64,000 nt of DNA, from positions 845,501 to 909,500 of the forward strand of contig NZ_CP095061.1 in NCBI RefSeq assembly GCF_022921055.1, written 5' to 3'. Both the position numbers and the translations under genes were made by a program. Below, piece by piece: positions 56,230-64,000 of the stretch (positions within the stretch are counted from its first letter, which is position 1; every line of letters begins with the position of its first letter). The notes below the pieces were generated by a model that saw nothing but the letters and a program-made list of their open reading frames with translations, had not been told where the DNA came from and did no database searches. The DNA comes from Hymenobacter volaticus. Its GTDB lineage: Bacteria; Bacteroidota; Bacteroidia; Cytophagales; Hymenobacteraceae.

Positions 56230-56939
56230 ATACTAGTGAAAGCAGCTACTGCTTTACGTAACTGAACGGTAAGCGGCTAACAAGCCGCAGGCAAACGAAA
56301 AGCCGGGGTGATGGACACTGCCTACATTGGTCAGGCTGCATACGTGATAAAACTTTCGAATCGAAACGTCTGCTCAGGGCGAGAAGCAGGTGGGATTGGC
56401 AGAAGCGCGCAGACGTGGTATCGAAGTAGGTGCAAGGCTGGTAAACAGCAATTCTTCCAAAAGGTTGTACGCCTGGAAAAGAAGTGCGGCTAAATAGTGT
56501 AGACCTAGCTAGTTGCATTGGCCTACAAATAAGCTTGATGGTTTCAACAACCGTTGGTAGCTGCTCAGTGGCTACTTAGCTGGTAATGATGGGTTTATCG
56601 AAGATAAATTTGTGCTTCTTCTTTAGAAAGAAGTGGTTCGTCTACGCCAGAATTGCTTTGGTGCCTGTGCTTTAAACAACCTGATGGATTGAACTAACCA
56701 TCCCGCACTTACGCTATAGGCTGAATTTGGATACTATAAGGTCACTGCTAAGCAAGAATTTATGATCTGCCGTAAGCTTTTCAGGGTTTCTGCTTTATTA
56801 GTATATTTGCAGGCTTAAGCTTAATAATATAGGCGAGTTGAAAATTTAATAAATAATAAACCGTCGAATAAATAATTATTTTATCTGGTAGTATTCTTTT
56901 TATACTTTCAGTTATTTTCTCTTCAAATAATGTCCTTAA
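56230..56939. other. Divergent intergenic region, 710 bp
   Basis: Long noncoding spacer between the efflux operon (minus) and the first polysaccharide gene (plus). Base composition becomes AT-rich from about 56740. A promoter candidate is at 56779-56809. Only ORFs shorter than 65 codons with no recognisable content occur. Confidence 0.5.
56779..56809 (+). promoter_or_regulatory. Candidate Bacteroidota promoter (TTTC-N19-TATATTTG)
   Basis: A full -7 box TATATTTG (56802-56809, consensus TAnnTTTG) lies 19 bases after TTTC (56779-56782), one base off the -33 TTTG. It would start a transcript about 125 bases before the glycosyltransferase gene. Confidence 0.45.
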
Positions 56940-57806
56940 ATGTCTGCTTCTCCTCTGGTTTCAATAATCATTCCAACATACAATGCAGTTAAGTATGTTC
57001 AGCAGACTGTTGAGAGTTGCCTGGCTCAAACGCATGATGTAATTGAAATAATTATTCAGGATGATTGCTCTAATGACGGAACATGGGAACTGCTTACTAA
57101 GCTATATTCCCAAGAACCGAAAGTAAAACTGTTTAGGAATACAAAGAACTTAGGTATCGGTGATAACTGGAACGCAGCTTACACAAAGGCTAGCGGAGAA
57201 TACTTCGTTATTTTCAACGCTGATGACCTCATGCATCCAACCATGGTTGCGGGGTTTCTATCAAGGTTCAATGCAGATCCTACACTGGATATAGTTACAG
57301 GGAAATTCGAGATTCTTGTAACCGAAACAAACAAAACTTTTATTTATCCGGACCACGTTGATATGCACGGCGGTCTGGTTGGTGATTTGTACTCGCAATT
57401 ATTTTTTAAATCTGCTTTCCATTGGAACTTCAGCTTGGTCAAGAAGACATTGCTGAAAAAGGTTGAATTTGAAAGCGGTGATTTGTTTCTGAATACTCAG
57501 GTTTGTGATTATGAATTATGGTATAGATGCTACTTAGCTGGCGCTAAAGTATATTTCGATGACACAAAAATTTGGGGCCATTACAGAAAACATGAATCCA
57601 ACTCTTCTTCTAAGCCAAACGGAGAACTAAGAAGCTTTTTGAAGGACTTTCTTTATTATCATCAAAATAGCTTTAAAGAAAAGAGCGGTCTTACTTACAC
57701 TAAAGTGCTAGCCAGAAGATTTTTAACTTTTTGCAACAATAGGAAAAACTTTGAGAAAGACGTATTCTATTTATATGTAAAACGGATTGCTCAAAGCGTA
57801 TTGTAA
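56940..57806 (+). CDS. Glycosyltransferase family 2
   Basis: A 288-residue GT-A glycosyltransferase adding a sugar from an NDP donor during surface polysaccharide or O-antigen assembly. The start VSIIIPTYNAVKYVQQTVES, the middle IIIQDDCSNDGTWELL and the metal-binding FNADDLMHPTM (DxD-like) are typical. The likely base is in CDYELWYRCYLAG. No membrane segment. The gene is visibly richer in A and T than the rest of the window, as usual for polysaccharide genes spread by transfer. It is followed at once by an acyltransferase gene (two-base gap). Confidence 0.9.
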   Translation: MSASPLVSIIIPTYNAVKYVQQTVESCLAQTHDVIEIIIQDDCSNDGTWELLTKLYSQEPKVKLFRNTKNLGIGDNWNAAYTKASGEYFVIFNADDLMHPTMVAGFLSRFNADPTLDIVTGKFEILVTETNKTFIYPDHVDMHGGLVGDLYSQLFFKSAFHWNFSLVKKTLLKKVEFESGDLFLNTQVCDYELWYRCYLAGAKVYFDDTKIWGHYRKHESNSSSKPNGELRSFLKDFLYYHQNSFKEKSGLTYTKVLARRFLTFCNNRKNFEKDVFYLYVKRIAQSVL

Positions 57807-57808
57807 TC

Positions 57809-58348
57809 ATGAGGTTAAAAGGTTTCAGGTTCGAGTTTAAAATATATCTGTGTAACTTTTTCATTTCTTATGTCCCGAGTCATTCTATAAGGCTTTTCTA
57901 TTATAGAAAGATTATGGGCTTTACTATTGGTAAAGGCAGCAGTATACACTTAGGCTGTAAGTTCAATACCCCGGATACGTTCTGGATGGGAGAAAACAGT
58001 ACTATCAATCAGTTCTGCCGGATTGATAATAGAGGTGGTATTGTTATCGGCAATAATGTGTCAATATCTCCTTATGTGAAGCTGATGACAGCGGATCATG
58101 ATATGAACCATCCGCAGTGCGTAGGAAGGCAAAGTGAAATAGCGCTAGAGGATTACGTCTTCATCGGCGCCGATGCAATGTTGCTAGGTGGCGTCCGCAT
58201 GAAAAAAGGATCGGTTTTGGGTGCGAAGTCACTGCTAACAAAATCAACCGAGCCTTTCGGTATTTATCTGGGAATGCCTGCTGTACTTAAAAGCCAGCGA
58301 ATTCAGAATTTAGATTATAATGCCTCGTATGATAGATTGTTTAATTAA
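57809..58348 (+). CDS. Hexapeptide-repeat acyltransferase (maltose O-acetyltransferase-like)
   Basis: A 179-residue left-handed beta-helix transferase. Hexapeptide turns are seen as FTIGKGSSIHLGC, DNRGGIVIGNNVSIS and DYVFIGADAMLLGGVRMKKG; the catalytic His is in MTADHDMNH, and the end IYLGMPAVLKSQ is the typical closing strand. It would O- or N-acetylate a sugar of the polysaccharide made by its neighbours. Co-transcribed with the GT2 gene and similarly AT-rich. Confidence 0.85.
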   Translation: MRLKGFRFEFKIYLCNFFISYVPSHSIRLFYYRKIMGFTIGKGSSIHLGCKFNTPDTFWMGENSTINQFCRIDNRGGIVIGNNVSISPYVKLMTADHDMNHPQCVGRQSEIALEDYVFIGADAMLLGGVRMKKGSVLGAKSLLTKSTEPFGIYLGMPAVLKSQRIQNLDYNASYDRLFN

Positions 58349-59066
58349 TTATTAAGTGTCTATTAAATTATAGAAGGTAAATTTTATTGTTTGTTGATTG
58401 TAAGATCAGTTAAGTATGTAGCACTGTAGCAGTGTTAATAATTGGCAGTTCATTACTGCCAACTCTTTTGTTGCTGTTCGCTTACAGAATAGTAGGAATA
58501 AGAGAGTTGCAGATGAAAGGACATAGATAGGAGCACGGATCCGTGCTGCAATGTTCCTTGGTGAAGGAACATGAGAGAAGGCAGCGTATGTATAGGTGCG
58601 TCTTATAGTGGCTGCATGTTAGCAGGGTGTCGCCGTGGTCGCTGGCTGCATGATAGGATGTGTTGCTTATGAGCAATGCAGCTGTTACTTATTTGATTAA
58701 GAAACGGTTAGCGGCTCCTCAATGTGTGTATTAGAAGTATTGTCGTTCAGGGGCCAGGATGCCTTAAAAGCCACTTTTCAAGACAGAAACTGAGTTGCTT
58801 ACTACCGTATATAAATATTTATAATGCTCTTAATAAAGAACAATCCGAAATAATGGGGGATATTTGTAGCAATAAAATATGATAAATCTGTAGACAACTT
58901 AGATGATCGAAAGAAACTGGTGCATATGTTTATAAATAGTTATACATCAACATATTTAAGTACAAGTTACAGCGCGAACAAACACATGAAAGCATCTAGT
59001 AAAGGAGCAGTTGCTCTGTAAATCTTCACGTACTAGCAAGTCTTTCAGTCACAGGTAGTTTTTTTT
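58349..59066. other. Intergenic region, 718 bp, with small hairpins
   Basis: Large AT-rich noncoding spacer inside the polysaccharide region. It has a terminator at 58442-58468 and two adjacent hairpin sequences at 58530-58572. A minus-strand ORF at 58482-58676 has no protein-like content. No gene is called. Confidence 0.45.
58442..58468 (+). terminator. Intrinsic terminator after the acyltransferase gene
   Basis: Perfect 8-bp stem (TTGGCAGT and complement, loop TCATT) followed by CTCTTTT, about 94 bases after the stop. Confidence 0.55.
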
Positions 59067-60374
59067 ATGAGGGCATCGGTTCAACGCATAGTGAAACATC
59101 CCAACTATGCGCGAGCATTGGAGTGGGGCAAACTGATTACCATTACTGGGTCAGCGCAAATAGTAGTACAAGCCATAAGTTTCCTCTGCGGAATTTTAGT
59201 AATTCGTCTGCTTCCGACGCAGGAGTACGCTCTCTACACGCTGGCCAATACAATGCTCGGCACCATGGTGCTTCTGGCCGACGGTGGTATATCAACTGGG
59301 GTACTAGCACAGGGTGGAAAGGTGTGGCAGGACCGAGAAAGACTCGGAACAGTCCTTGTCACTGGCCTCGACCTTCGGAAGAAGTTTGCAATTGGTAGTT
59401 TGCTTATCGCATCGCCAATCCTGTTGTGGCTTTTGCGTCACCATGGGGCCAGTTGGCTAATGTCGGTCTTACTATTGCTGGCCACAATCCCCACGTTTCT
59501 CACTGGGCTATCCAACACCCTACTCGAAACTGCTCCTAAGCTACGGCAAGACATTGCTCCGTTGCAGAAAAACCAAGTGGGCGTCAACATTGGCCGCTTG
59601 GCGCTGCTGGTGCTTACCATATTCATCTTTCCTTGGGCTTTCGTAGCGATTCTAGCCGCAGGATTACCTCAAATCTGGGGCAATTTCCGGCTCAAGAAAA
59701 TATCGGCCGGGTACGCTGACCTTACGCAGAAACCAGATCCTGAAATTAGGGCGGCCATTTTGAAGGTGGTAAAGCGAGTTTTGCCAGGTGCTGTCTATTA
59801 TAGTGCCTCTGGCCAAATTACAGTGTGGTTGATGTCCGTTTTCGGCACCACTGCGGCTATTGCGCAAATAGGCGCATTGTCGAGACTATCCACAATGCTC
59901 AGCCTTTTCACCATGCTCTTAATGACCTTGGTGATACCTCGTTTTGCCCGCTTATCGGCGGGTAAAGCCGTGCTCCTAACGCGTTACTTTCAGATTCAGG
60001 CGGGTCTATTGGTTTTAAGTATCTTTATTGTTGGAACGGTGTGGATGTTCCCAACCCAAGTATTATGGATACTAGGTAAAAATTATTCGGGTTTGAATAT
60101 AGAACTCGTTTTAAGTATTATAGGTAGCTGTCTTAATTTAATTACTGGTATATCATTCTCTCTGGTTTCTAGCAGAGGGTGGGCAACTAATCCTGCCATA
60201 ACCATTTCATTGGAAATTGCTGCAGTAATTATTGGCATTATGCTGATTGACGTATCTACGTTGAAAGGGGCTCTTATTCTCAATATTTTTATCTCAATAA
60301 TGCAGGCGCTGCTTTATATCATTTATGGTACTCTTAAAATAACAAAGTCGGAAGAGGTAGAAGTAGCTAGCTAG
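59067..60374 (+). CDS. Polysaccharide flippase (Wzx-like)
   Basis: A 435-residue integral membrane protein with about 12-14 helices (e.g. IVVQAISFLCGILVIRLLP, FVAILAAGLPQIWGNFRLKK, LLTMLLMTLVIPRFARLSAG). It fits the MATE/Wzx polysaccharide transport superfamily, which flips lipid-linked repeat units across the inner membrane. It begins with a Lys/Arg-rich soluble end. It sits between glycosyltransferase genes in the same direction. The 3' part is clearly more AT-rich than the 5' part. Confidence 0.85.
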   Translation: MRASVQRIVKHPNYARALEWGKLITITGSAQIVVQAISFLCGILVIRLLPTQEYALYTLANTMLGTMVLLADGGISTGVLAQGGKVWQDRERLGTVLVTGLDLRKKFAIGSLLIASPILLWLLRHHGASWLMSVLLLLATIPTFLTGLSNTLLETAPKLRQDIAPLQKNQVGVNIGRLALLVLTIFIFPWAFVAILAAGLPQIWGNFRLKKISAGYADLTQKPDPEIRAAILKVVKRVLPGAVYYSASGQITVWLMSVFGTTAAIAQIGALSRLSTMLSLFTMLLMTLVIPRFARLSAGKAVLLTRYFQIQAGLLVLSIFIVGTVWMFPTQVLWILGKNYSGLNIELVLSIIGSCLNLITGISFSLVSSRGWATNPAITISLEIAAVIIGIMLIDVSTLKGALILNIFISIMQALLYIIYGTLKITKSEEVEVAS

Positions 60375-60827
60375 TGTGTATTAGCTGGCTATTGAGCTTA
60401 TAAAATATTGTGCTATTACGCGTGGCTTATTGCTTAATCTTGCAAGTTGAAGCGTAACAGAAATGCTTCTAAAGAAAGAGTTAAAGCAATTGCTGAAGTT
60501 TCGTGTTGAGCTCTTAATCTTTAGCTTTCCTTAAAAAAAATTAAAAACACATTGTATATTAAACAGTGAGGGTTGTAGAATGGCATAGCTTAAATAATTG
60601 CATCATTGTAGCCTGTTATAGTCTTTGTATTAAATAGTAACAGCTTGTTTACCTAGACGTGAATCGTAAAAAGACCAGGCGCATTTTGGTTAGTTCTACT
60701 TTTGCAATGAACAACAGATTTGCTAATGTCTTCGTATTCGAGCAGGAAGTTTGGTTTTACATTAGTTTATAAAATCATTTCTCACGTAATTCTCTAGATA
60801 GTCTCTCGCGTAAGGCGTAAAGAAAAT
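60375..60827. other. Intergenic region, 453 bp, AT-rich
   Basis: Noncoding spacer in the polysaccharide region. A TACTTTTG (60697-60704) matches the Bacteroidota -7 box but no -33 box is at the right distance. No ORF worth calling. Confidence 0.4.
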
Positions 60828-61946
60828 ATGAAAATAGTTTTCGTTTGTGGTTCGTTGGAGCCTGGTCGTGATGGGGTTGGAGATTATGCTAGGCGTTTAG
60901 CAGCAGAACTTATCCATCAGGGTCATCAAGTTGCGGCTCTCGCGTTACACGACACCTATGTTGAGGCGGAGCTATTGAGTACGCAGCAGGCAGAGCAGGT
61001 GCAGGTGCCGGTTTTTCGAATTCCGGCTTCTCATAGCAAAACCGCCCGTTTTGCGGCTGCTCAACGGTGGATAGACGAAATCAACCCCGACTGGCTCAGT
61101 TTGCAGTACGTTGCATTTGCGTTTCAGCCCAAAGGGCTACCGTGGGGACTCAGTGAATCGTTGGCGCGCTTAGGCCAGGGAAGACGTTGGCACATCATGT
61201 TCCACGAGTTGTGGGTTGGGGTATTTATTGATGCCCCACTAAAGCACATCATGTGGGGGTGGGTCCAGAAGCAGTTAATAAAGTCCATGGTGAGGACGCT
61301 GCGCCCTGCGGTTATGCACACCCAAACTCGCCTCTACCAGCTTCTGCTCGGGCGCCTCGGATTTAAAGCCGATTATTTGCCTTTGTTTGCCAATATCCCC
61401 GTAACCAGCACGAAAAAGCTGGATACCAACGCATCAAAGGACAATGTGTCCGTTATCATATTCGGCACCATTCACCCGGATACCGCTATTGCGCAACTCG
61501 CCAAAGAAGCGGCTGAGTTGACTAAAACCAAAGGCACGCAGTTCTCCCTGACTACCATTGGGCGATGCGGCGCTAATCTGGAGCCATTCGTTAAGACCTG
61601 GCAAGACGAAGGTCTATCAGTCAGCATATTGGGGGAGCAGCCAGCCGAGAAAATATCGGAAGTGTTGCGCAACGGTACCATCGGGCTATCCACCACGTCG
61701 TTGGTGGTAACAGAAAAAAGCGGAACGGTAGCTGCCATGGTTGAGCATGGCTTGCCAGTGCTGTGCATTGCGAGAGCTTGGTGGCCCCGTGGCGTTCCAA
61801 GCTTGGAGCAGCCAGTTGGCATAGCAGAGTATCAGCCGGGGGCTTTGGGTGCATACCTATCGAACATCGAGTCGCCACAATTCACGAGTACTGTTCCAGA
61901 AATAGCTCGGGTTATGGCGCAGGCACTTACTACTGCCACCAAGTAA
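60828..61946 (+). CDS. Glycosyltransferase, GT-B fold (GT4/GT1-like)
   Basis: A 372-residue GT-B type transferase. The N-terminal domain starts KIVFVCGSLEPGRDGVGDYA (the Gly-rich loop after strand 1) with FHELWVGVFIDAPLKH and QYVAFAF as acceptor-side pieces. The C-terminal domain starts VSVIIFGTIHPDTAIAQLA and has GTIGLSTTSLVVTEKSGTVA with the conserved Glu-x7-type region modified. It probably adds a sugar to the polysaccharide unit. GT family assignment is tentative. Confidence 0.8.
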   Translation: MKIVFVCGSLEPGRDGVGDYARRLAAELIHQGHQVAALALHDTYVEAELLSTQQAEQVQVPVFRIPASHSKTARFAAAQRWIDEINPDWLSLQYVAFAFQPKGLPWGLSESLARLGQGRRWHIMFHELWVGVFIDAPLKHIMWGWVQKQLIKSMVRTLRPAVMHTQTRLYQLLLGRLGFKADYLPLFANIPVTSTKKLDTNASKDNVSVIIFGTIHPDTAIAQLAKEAAELTKTKGTQFSLTTIGRCGANLEPFVKTWQDEGLSVSILGEQPAEKISEVLRNGTIGLSTTSLVVTEKSGTVAAMVEHGLPVLCIARAWWPRGVPSLEQPVGIAEYQPGALGAYLSNIESPQFTSTVPEIARVMAQALTTATK

Positions 61947-62155
61947 TGGCAAGGCTGCGCGGAATTATTTTTTACCCAGCTTTCCGCCTTCCCTAGCTAG
62001 ATATATTTGATTTCTAAAATGGCTTGTGCTAGTACGTCAACTGAGGCACTTTCAATCTACGTGAGGCGTGTATCACACGTGATACGCATCGTCTTATGCC
62101 TTATTTGCACCCGACTGCTAATCTCGAGCCTAGTGGCCTCTAATTCTCTTTGTTC

Positions 62156-63409
62156 ATGAAATTGATCTACTCTCACCCCACCGGTAATGCCAATGTGCGT
62201 GCTGCGGCTAGTGGACTAGCAGAGGCAGATCTGCTGGCGGAGTTTCACACCACTATTGCGTCGTTTCCGGGTACTGTGCTCGATGGACTAGGAGGAATTG
62301 GTGCGCTTGCCGAAATCAGGCGCCGCCGCTATGATCCGGTACTTAAGCCATTTGCGCACATGTGGCCGTGGCGGCAAGCTGGTCGGATACTTGCCGGCAA
62401 AGCGGGGTTATCTGGCTTGAACCGGCACGAAACCGGCTATTTCAGCGTCGATGCTATTTATCAAAGCCTGGACCGTCGCATTGCAAATAGGTTGCCGGCC
62501 GGAAAGAAGCGTGGCGTGCAGGGTGTTTATGCGTATGAAGACGGAGCCGTTGAATCGTTCCGGGCCGCTAAAAAGCTAGGACTACAGTGCTTGTATGACC
62601 TGCCGATTGGCTATTGGCGTGCGTCGTTGCGGCTGTTGGAGCCCGAGCGCCAGAAGTGGCCGGCGTGGGCGCCTACCTTAACCGGATTCGAGGATTCGGC
62701 CGCTAAACTAGCCCGTAAAGATGAAGAACTGCGGTTGGCTGACCGGATTTTTGTGGCCAGTCAGTTCACCGCCAAAACGTTGCAGGACTTCCCTGGTCCG
62801 CTGGCGCCCATTGAGGTTATTCCTTACGGTTATCCTTCTGTCGGCAGCCCTCGCGACTATAGCAGCTTAGGCAGCGGCCGGCCTTTGAAGGTGCTTTTCG
62901 TGGGTGGACTCTCGCAGCGCAAAGGCATCGCCAATCTATTTGCGGCTGTAGATATTCTTGGCCGTCATGTCGAACTGACCGTGGTCGGCAGAAAAGGCAG
63001 CGACAACTGCAAGCCTTTGGATGAGGCGCTAGCCAAGCACCGTTGGATTCCAAGCTTGCCTCACGACCAGGTGCTGACTATTATGCGGGAGCACGACGTA
63101 TTTGTGTTTCCCTCGCTGTTCGAAGGTTTCGGCTTGGTTATCACCGAGGCTATGTCACAGGGCGTACCCGTAATTACCACCGACCGTACCGCGGGCCCCG
63201 ACCTTATCGAGCACGGGCGCAATGGCTGGCTAGTGGAAGCTGGCTCGACGGAAGCCTTGGTTTCGACTATCGAAGAAATGCTTCGTCGCCCGGCTAGCGT
63301 TGCGGAGGCAGGCCGCGCCGCCCTCGAATCTGCCCGGGCGCGCCCCTGGGAAGTGTATGGTCGGGAGCTAACGGCGGCCATCATGAAGCACCAGCAGTCC
63401 CTGGTATAA
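62156..63409 (+). CDS. Glycosyltransferase family 4 (GT-B fold)
   Basis: A 417-residue GT4 enzyme from the ATG at 62156 (a TTG two codons upstream is also open). It begins KLIYSHPTGNANVRAAASGL. The donor domain has LKVLFVGGLSQRKGIANLF (GGLSxRKG phosphate-binding loop), HDVFVFPSLFEGFGLVITEA (the E-x7-E signature) and PVITTDRTAGPDLI. It is the last of the sugar transferases here; GC content is back to the window average. Its donor and acceptor are unknown. Confidence 0.88.
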   Translation: MKLIYSHPTGNANVRAAASGLAEADLLAEFHTTIASFPGTVLDGLGGIGALAEIRRRRYDPVLKPFAHMWPWRQAGRILAGKAGLSGLNRHETGYFSVDAIYQSLDRRIANRLPAGKKRGVQGVYAYEDGAVESFRAAKKLGLQCLYDLPIGYWRASLRLLEPERQKWPAWAPTLTGFEDSAAKLARKDEELRLADRIFVASQFTAKTLQDFPGPLAPIEVIPYGYPSVGSPRDYSSLGSGRPLKVLFVGGLSQRKGIANLFAAVDILGRHVELTVVGRKGSDNCKPLDEALAKHRWIPSLPHDQVLTIMREHDVFVFPSLFEGFGLVITEAMSQGVPVITTDRTAGPDLIEHGRNGWLVEAGSTEALVSTIEEMLRRPASVAEAGRAALESARARPWEVYGRELTAAIMKHQQSLV

Positions 63410-63480
63410 GCCTTTGCAGAGGTTTTGCCGAAGAAGAACCGCCGGCGGTGAAAACAACCGCTTACAACCTATAAGGGCTA

Positions 63481-63543
63481 CAACAGCACGAAGCCTGCGC
63501 TTAACTTATCAACGATAGGGTAAGCGCAGGCTTCGTGCTGTTG
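63481..63543. terminator. Bidirectional terminator, perfect 23-bp stem
   Basis: Perfect arms (63481-63503, starting CAACAGCACGAAGCCTGCGC, and 63521-63543) around a 17-base loop between the convergent GT4 and pbpC genes. Confidence 0.75.
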
Positions 63544-63563
63544 CGCAACTTTGCAAGTAGGCA

Positions 63564-64000
63564 TTACATCTCGCTGACTGTCACAACCACGTCGGTGTTA
63601 CGGCCGTGGTCATCGGCACAGGAAATTTTCAGGGGGCCGGGCGCGGGCTTGAAGAAAACCCGCTCAGTAGCGGCAGCGGCCCGCAGAAACTTGTCGTTGA
63701 CGTACCAGTACACTTGGCGCACCTCGTTGTCGGTAGTGCAACTCAGGAGCAACTGTTGCTGCTCGTGGTGGTTGAGGACGTACTCGGTATTGGCGGTGGG
63801 GGAGGTGATGGTAGGAGCCGACTCAGCGCCGCCGCGCACTAGCTGGCAGGCGGGGTTGTGCGGTGGCAGGCGTTGGTACGGAATACCTTGTGCTTCTTTG
63901 TAAGCCGCTACTTCCGGCAGCAGATTCGGGTACAGCGCGCGCCGGAAGCCTGATGCCGGCGCACAGGCCCGGCAATAAACAAAGTGGCTGTCCGCCGACA
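63564..64000 (-). CDS. pbpC: Penicillin-binding protein 1C, C-terminal fragment (start outside window)
   Basis: The last ~145 residues of a long class A penicillin-binding protein that makes peptidoglycan in the periplasm. The visible part runs from the edge (SADSHFVYCRACAPASGFRR, with the CxxC seen in PbpC) through a Pro-rich link to the BiPBP_C domain: ITSPTANTEYVLNHHEQQQ, VYWYVNDKFLRAAAATERVF and KISCADDHGRNTDVVVTVSE. The domain is the usual end of PBP1C. The transglycosylase and transpeptidase parts lie beyond the window. Confidence 0.85.
   Translation of the reverse strand, partial: SADSHFVYCRACAPASGFRRALYPNLLPEVAAYKEAQGIPYQRLPPHNPACQLVRGGAESAPTITSPTANTEYVLNHHEQQQLLLSCTTDNEVRQVYWYVNDKFLRAAAATERVFFKPAPGPLKISCADDHGRNTDVVVTVSEM

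Noticed and set aside
58482..58676. 64-codon minus-strand ORF rich in Cys and His
   Set aside because: Overlaps the small hairpins in an AT-rich gap; no start signal or conserved pattern seen.
1..64000. Search by eye for CRISPR arrays, tRNA/rRNA genes, insertion sequences, phage or plasmid genes
   Set aside because: No regular spaced direct repeats, no tRNA T-loop with matching arms, no transposase or integrase signature was found; a tRNAscan or ISfinder run would be needed to be sure.

Overview
The window looks like a chromosomal stretch from a Hymenobacter-like member of the Bacteroidota (Cytophagales). Evidence: a T9SS type A sorting tail on a secreted protein, a TonB-dependent receptor followed by a DUF4249 lipoprotein, histidine kinases with a 7TMR-DISM input, a Bacteroidota-type promoter (TAnnTTTG), weak Shine-Dalgarno sites and moderately GC-rich coding DNA. 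This genus-level placement is inference from gene content. I see no rRNA, tRNA, CRISPR array, insertion sequence or phage gene.

Layout. 1-2.6 kb: end of a TonB receptor, a DUF4249 lipoprotein and a small Tyr/Arg/Gly-rich lipoprotein. 2.7-6.6 kb: a three-gene periplasmic aldehyde oxidoreductase operon (PaoABC type, minus strand). 7-11 kb: a T9SS-secreted repeat protein, a small outer-membrane protein, an NAD(P)-binding protein and an HD-domain protein. 11.1-16.9 kb: a signalling island with a histidine kinase, a receiver, a receiver-adenylate cyclase fusion and, convergent to them, a large transporter-like HEAT/cyclic-nucleotide-binding protein. 17-25.3 kb: CvfB-like RNA-binding protein, M20 amidohydrolase, 7TMR-DISM histidine kinase, class II fructose-bisphosphate aldolase and a BamA/TamA-type outer-membrane protein. 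25.5-29.1 kb: a DNA-repair radical SAM protein and its TIGR03915 partner, separated by a tiny Cys-rich ORF and an alpha/beta hydrolase. 29.4-35.6 kb: a complete RND efflux operon. 35.9-39.7 kb: rfbD, an MFS transporter, a DUF416 protein and an AraC regulator. 40-45.3 kb: an ExaC-like aldehyde dehydrogenase with a DUF779 gene, several small secreted proteins and a secreted esterase. 45.3-49.8 kb: a DUF6493 + SWIM zinc-finger pair of unknown function. 50.4-56.2 kb: a second RND efflux operon (minus strand). 56.9-63.4 kb: an AT-richer surface-polysaccharide region (GT2, acyltransferase, flippase, two GT4-type transferases). The right edge holds the C-terminus of penicillin-binding protein 1C.

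Ten genes are each split by a single missing base, always at a short homopolymer run (mostly G or C). Restoring one base gives a full-length, family-typical protein each time. The likeliest reading is systematic homopolymer under-calling in the assembly rather than gene decay. These genes are reported as single coding regions with the break noted.

The best candidates for something undescribed are the SWIM-DUF6493 pair, the kinase/receiver/cyclase island facing a cyclic-nucleotide-binding transporter-like protein, and the double TTTC-N4-GAAA operator-like site in front of the radical SAM repair gene.
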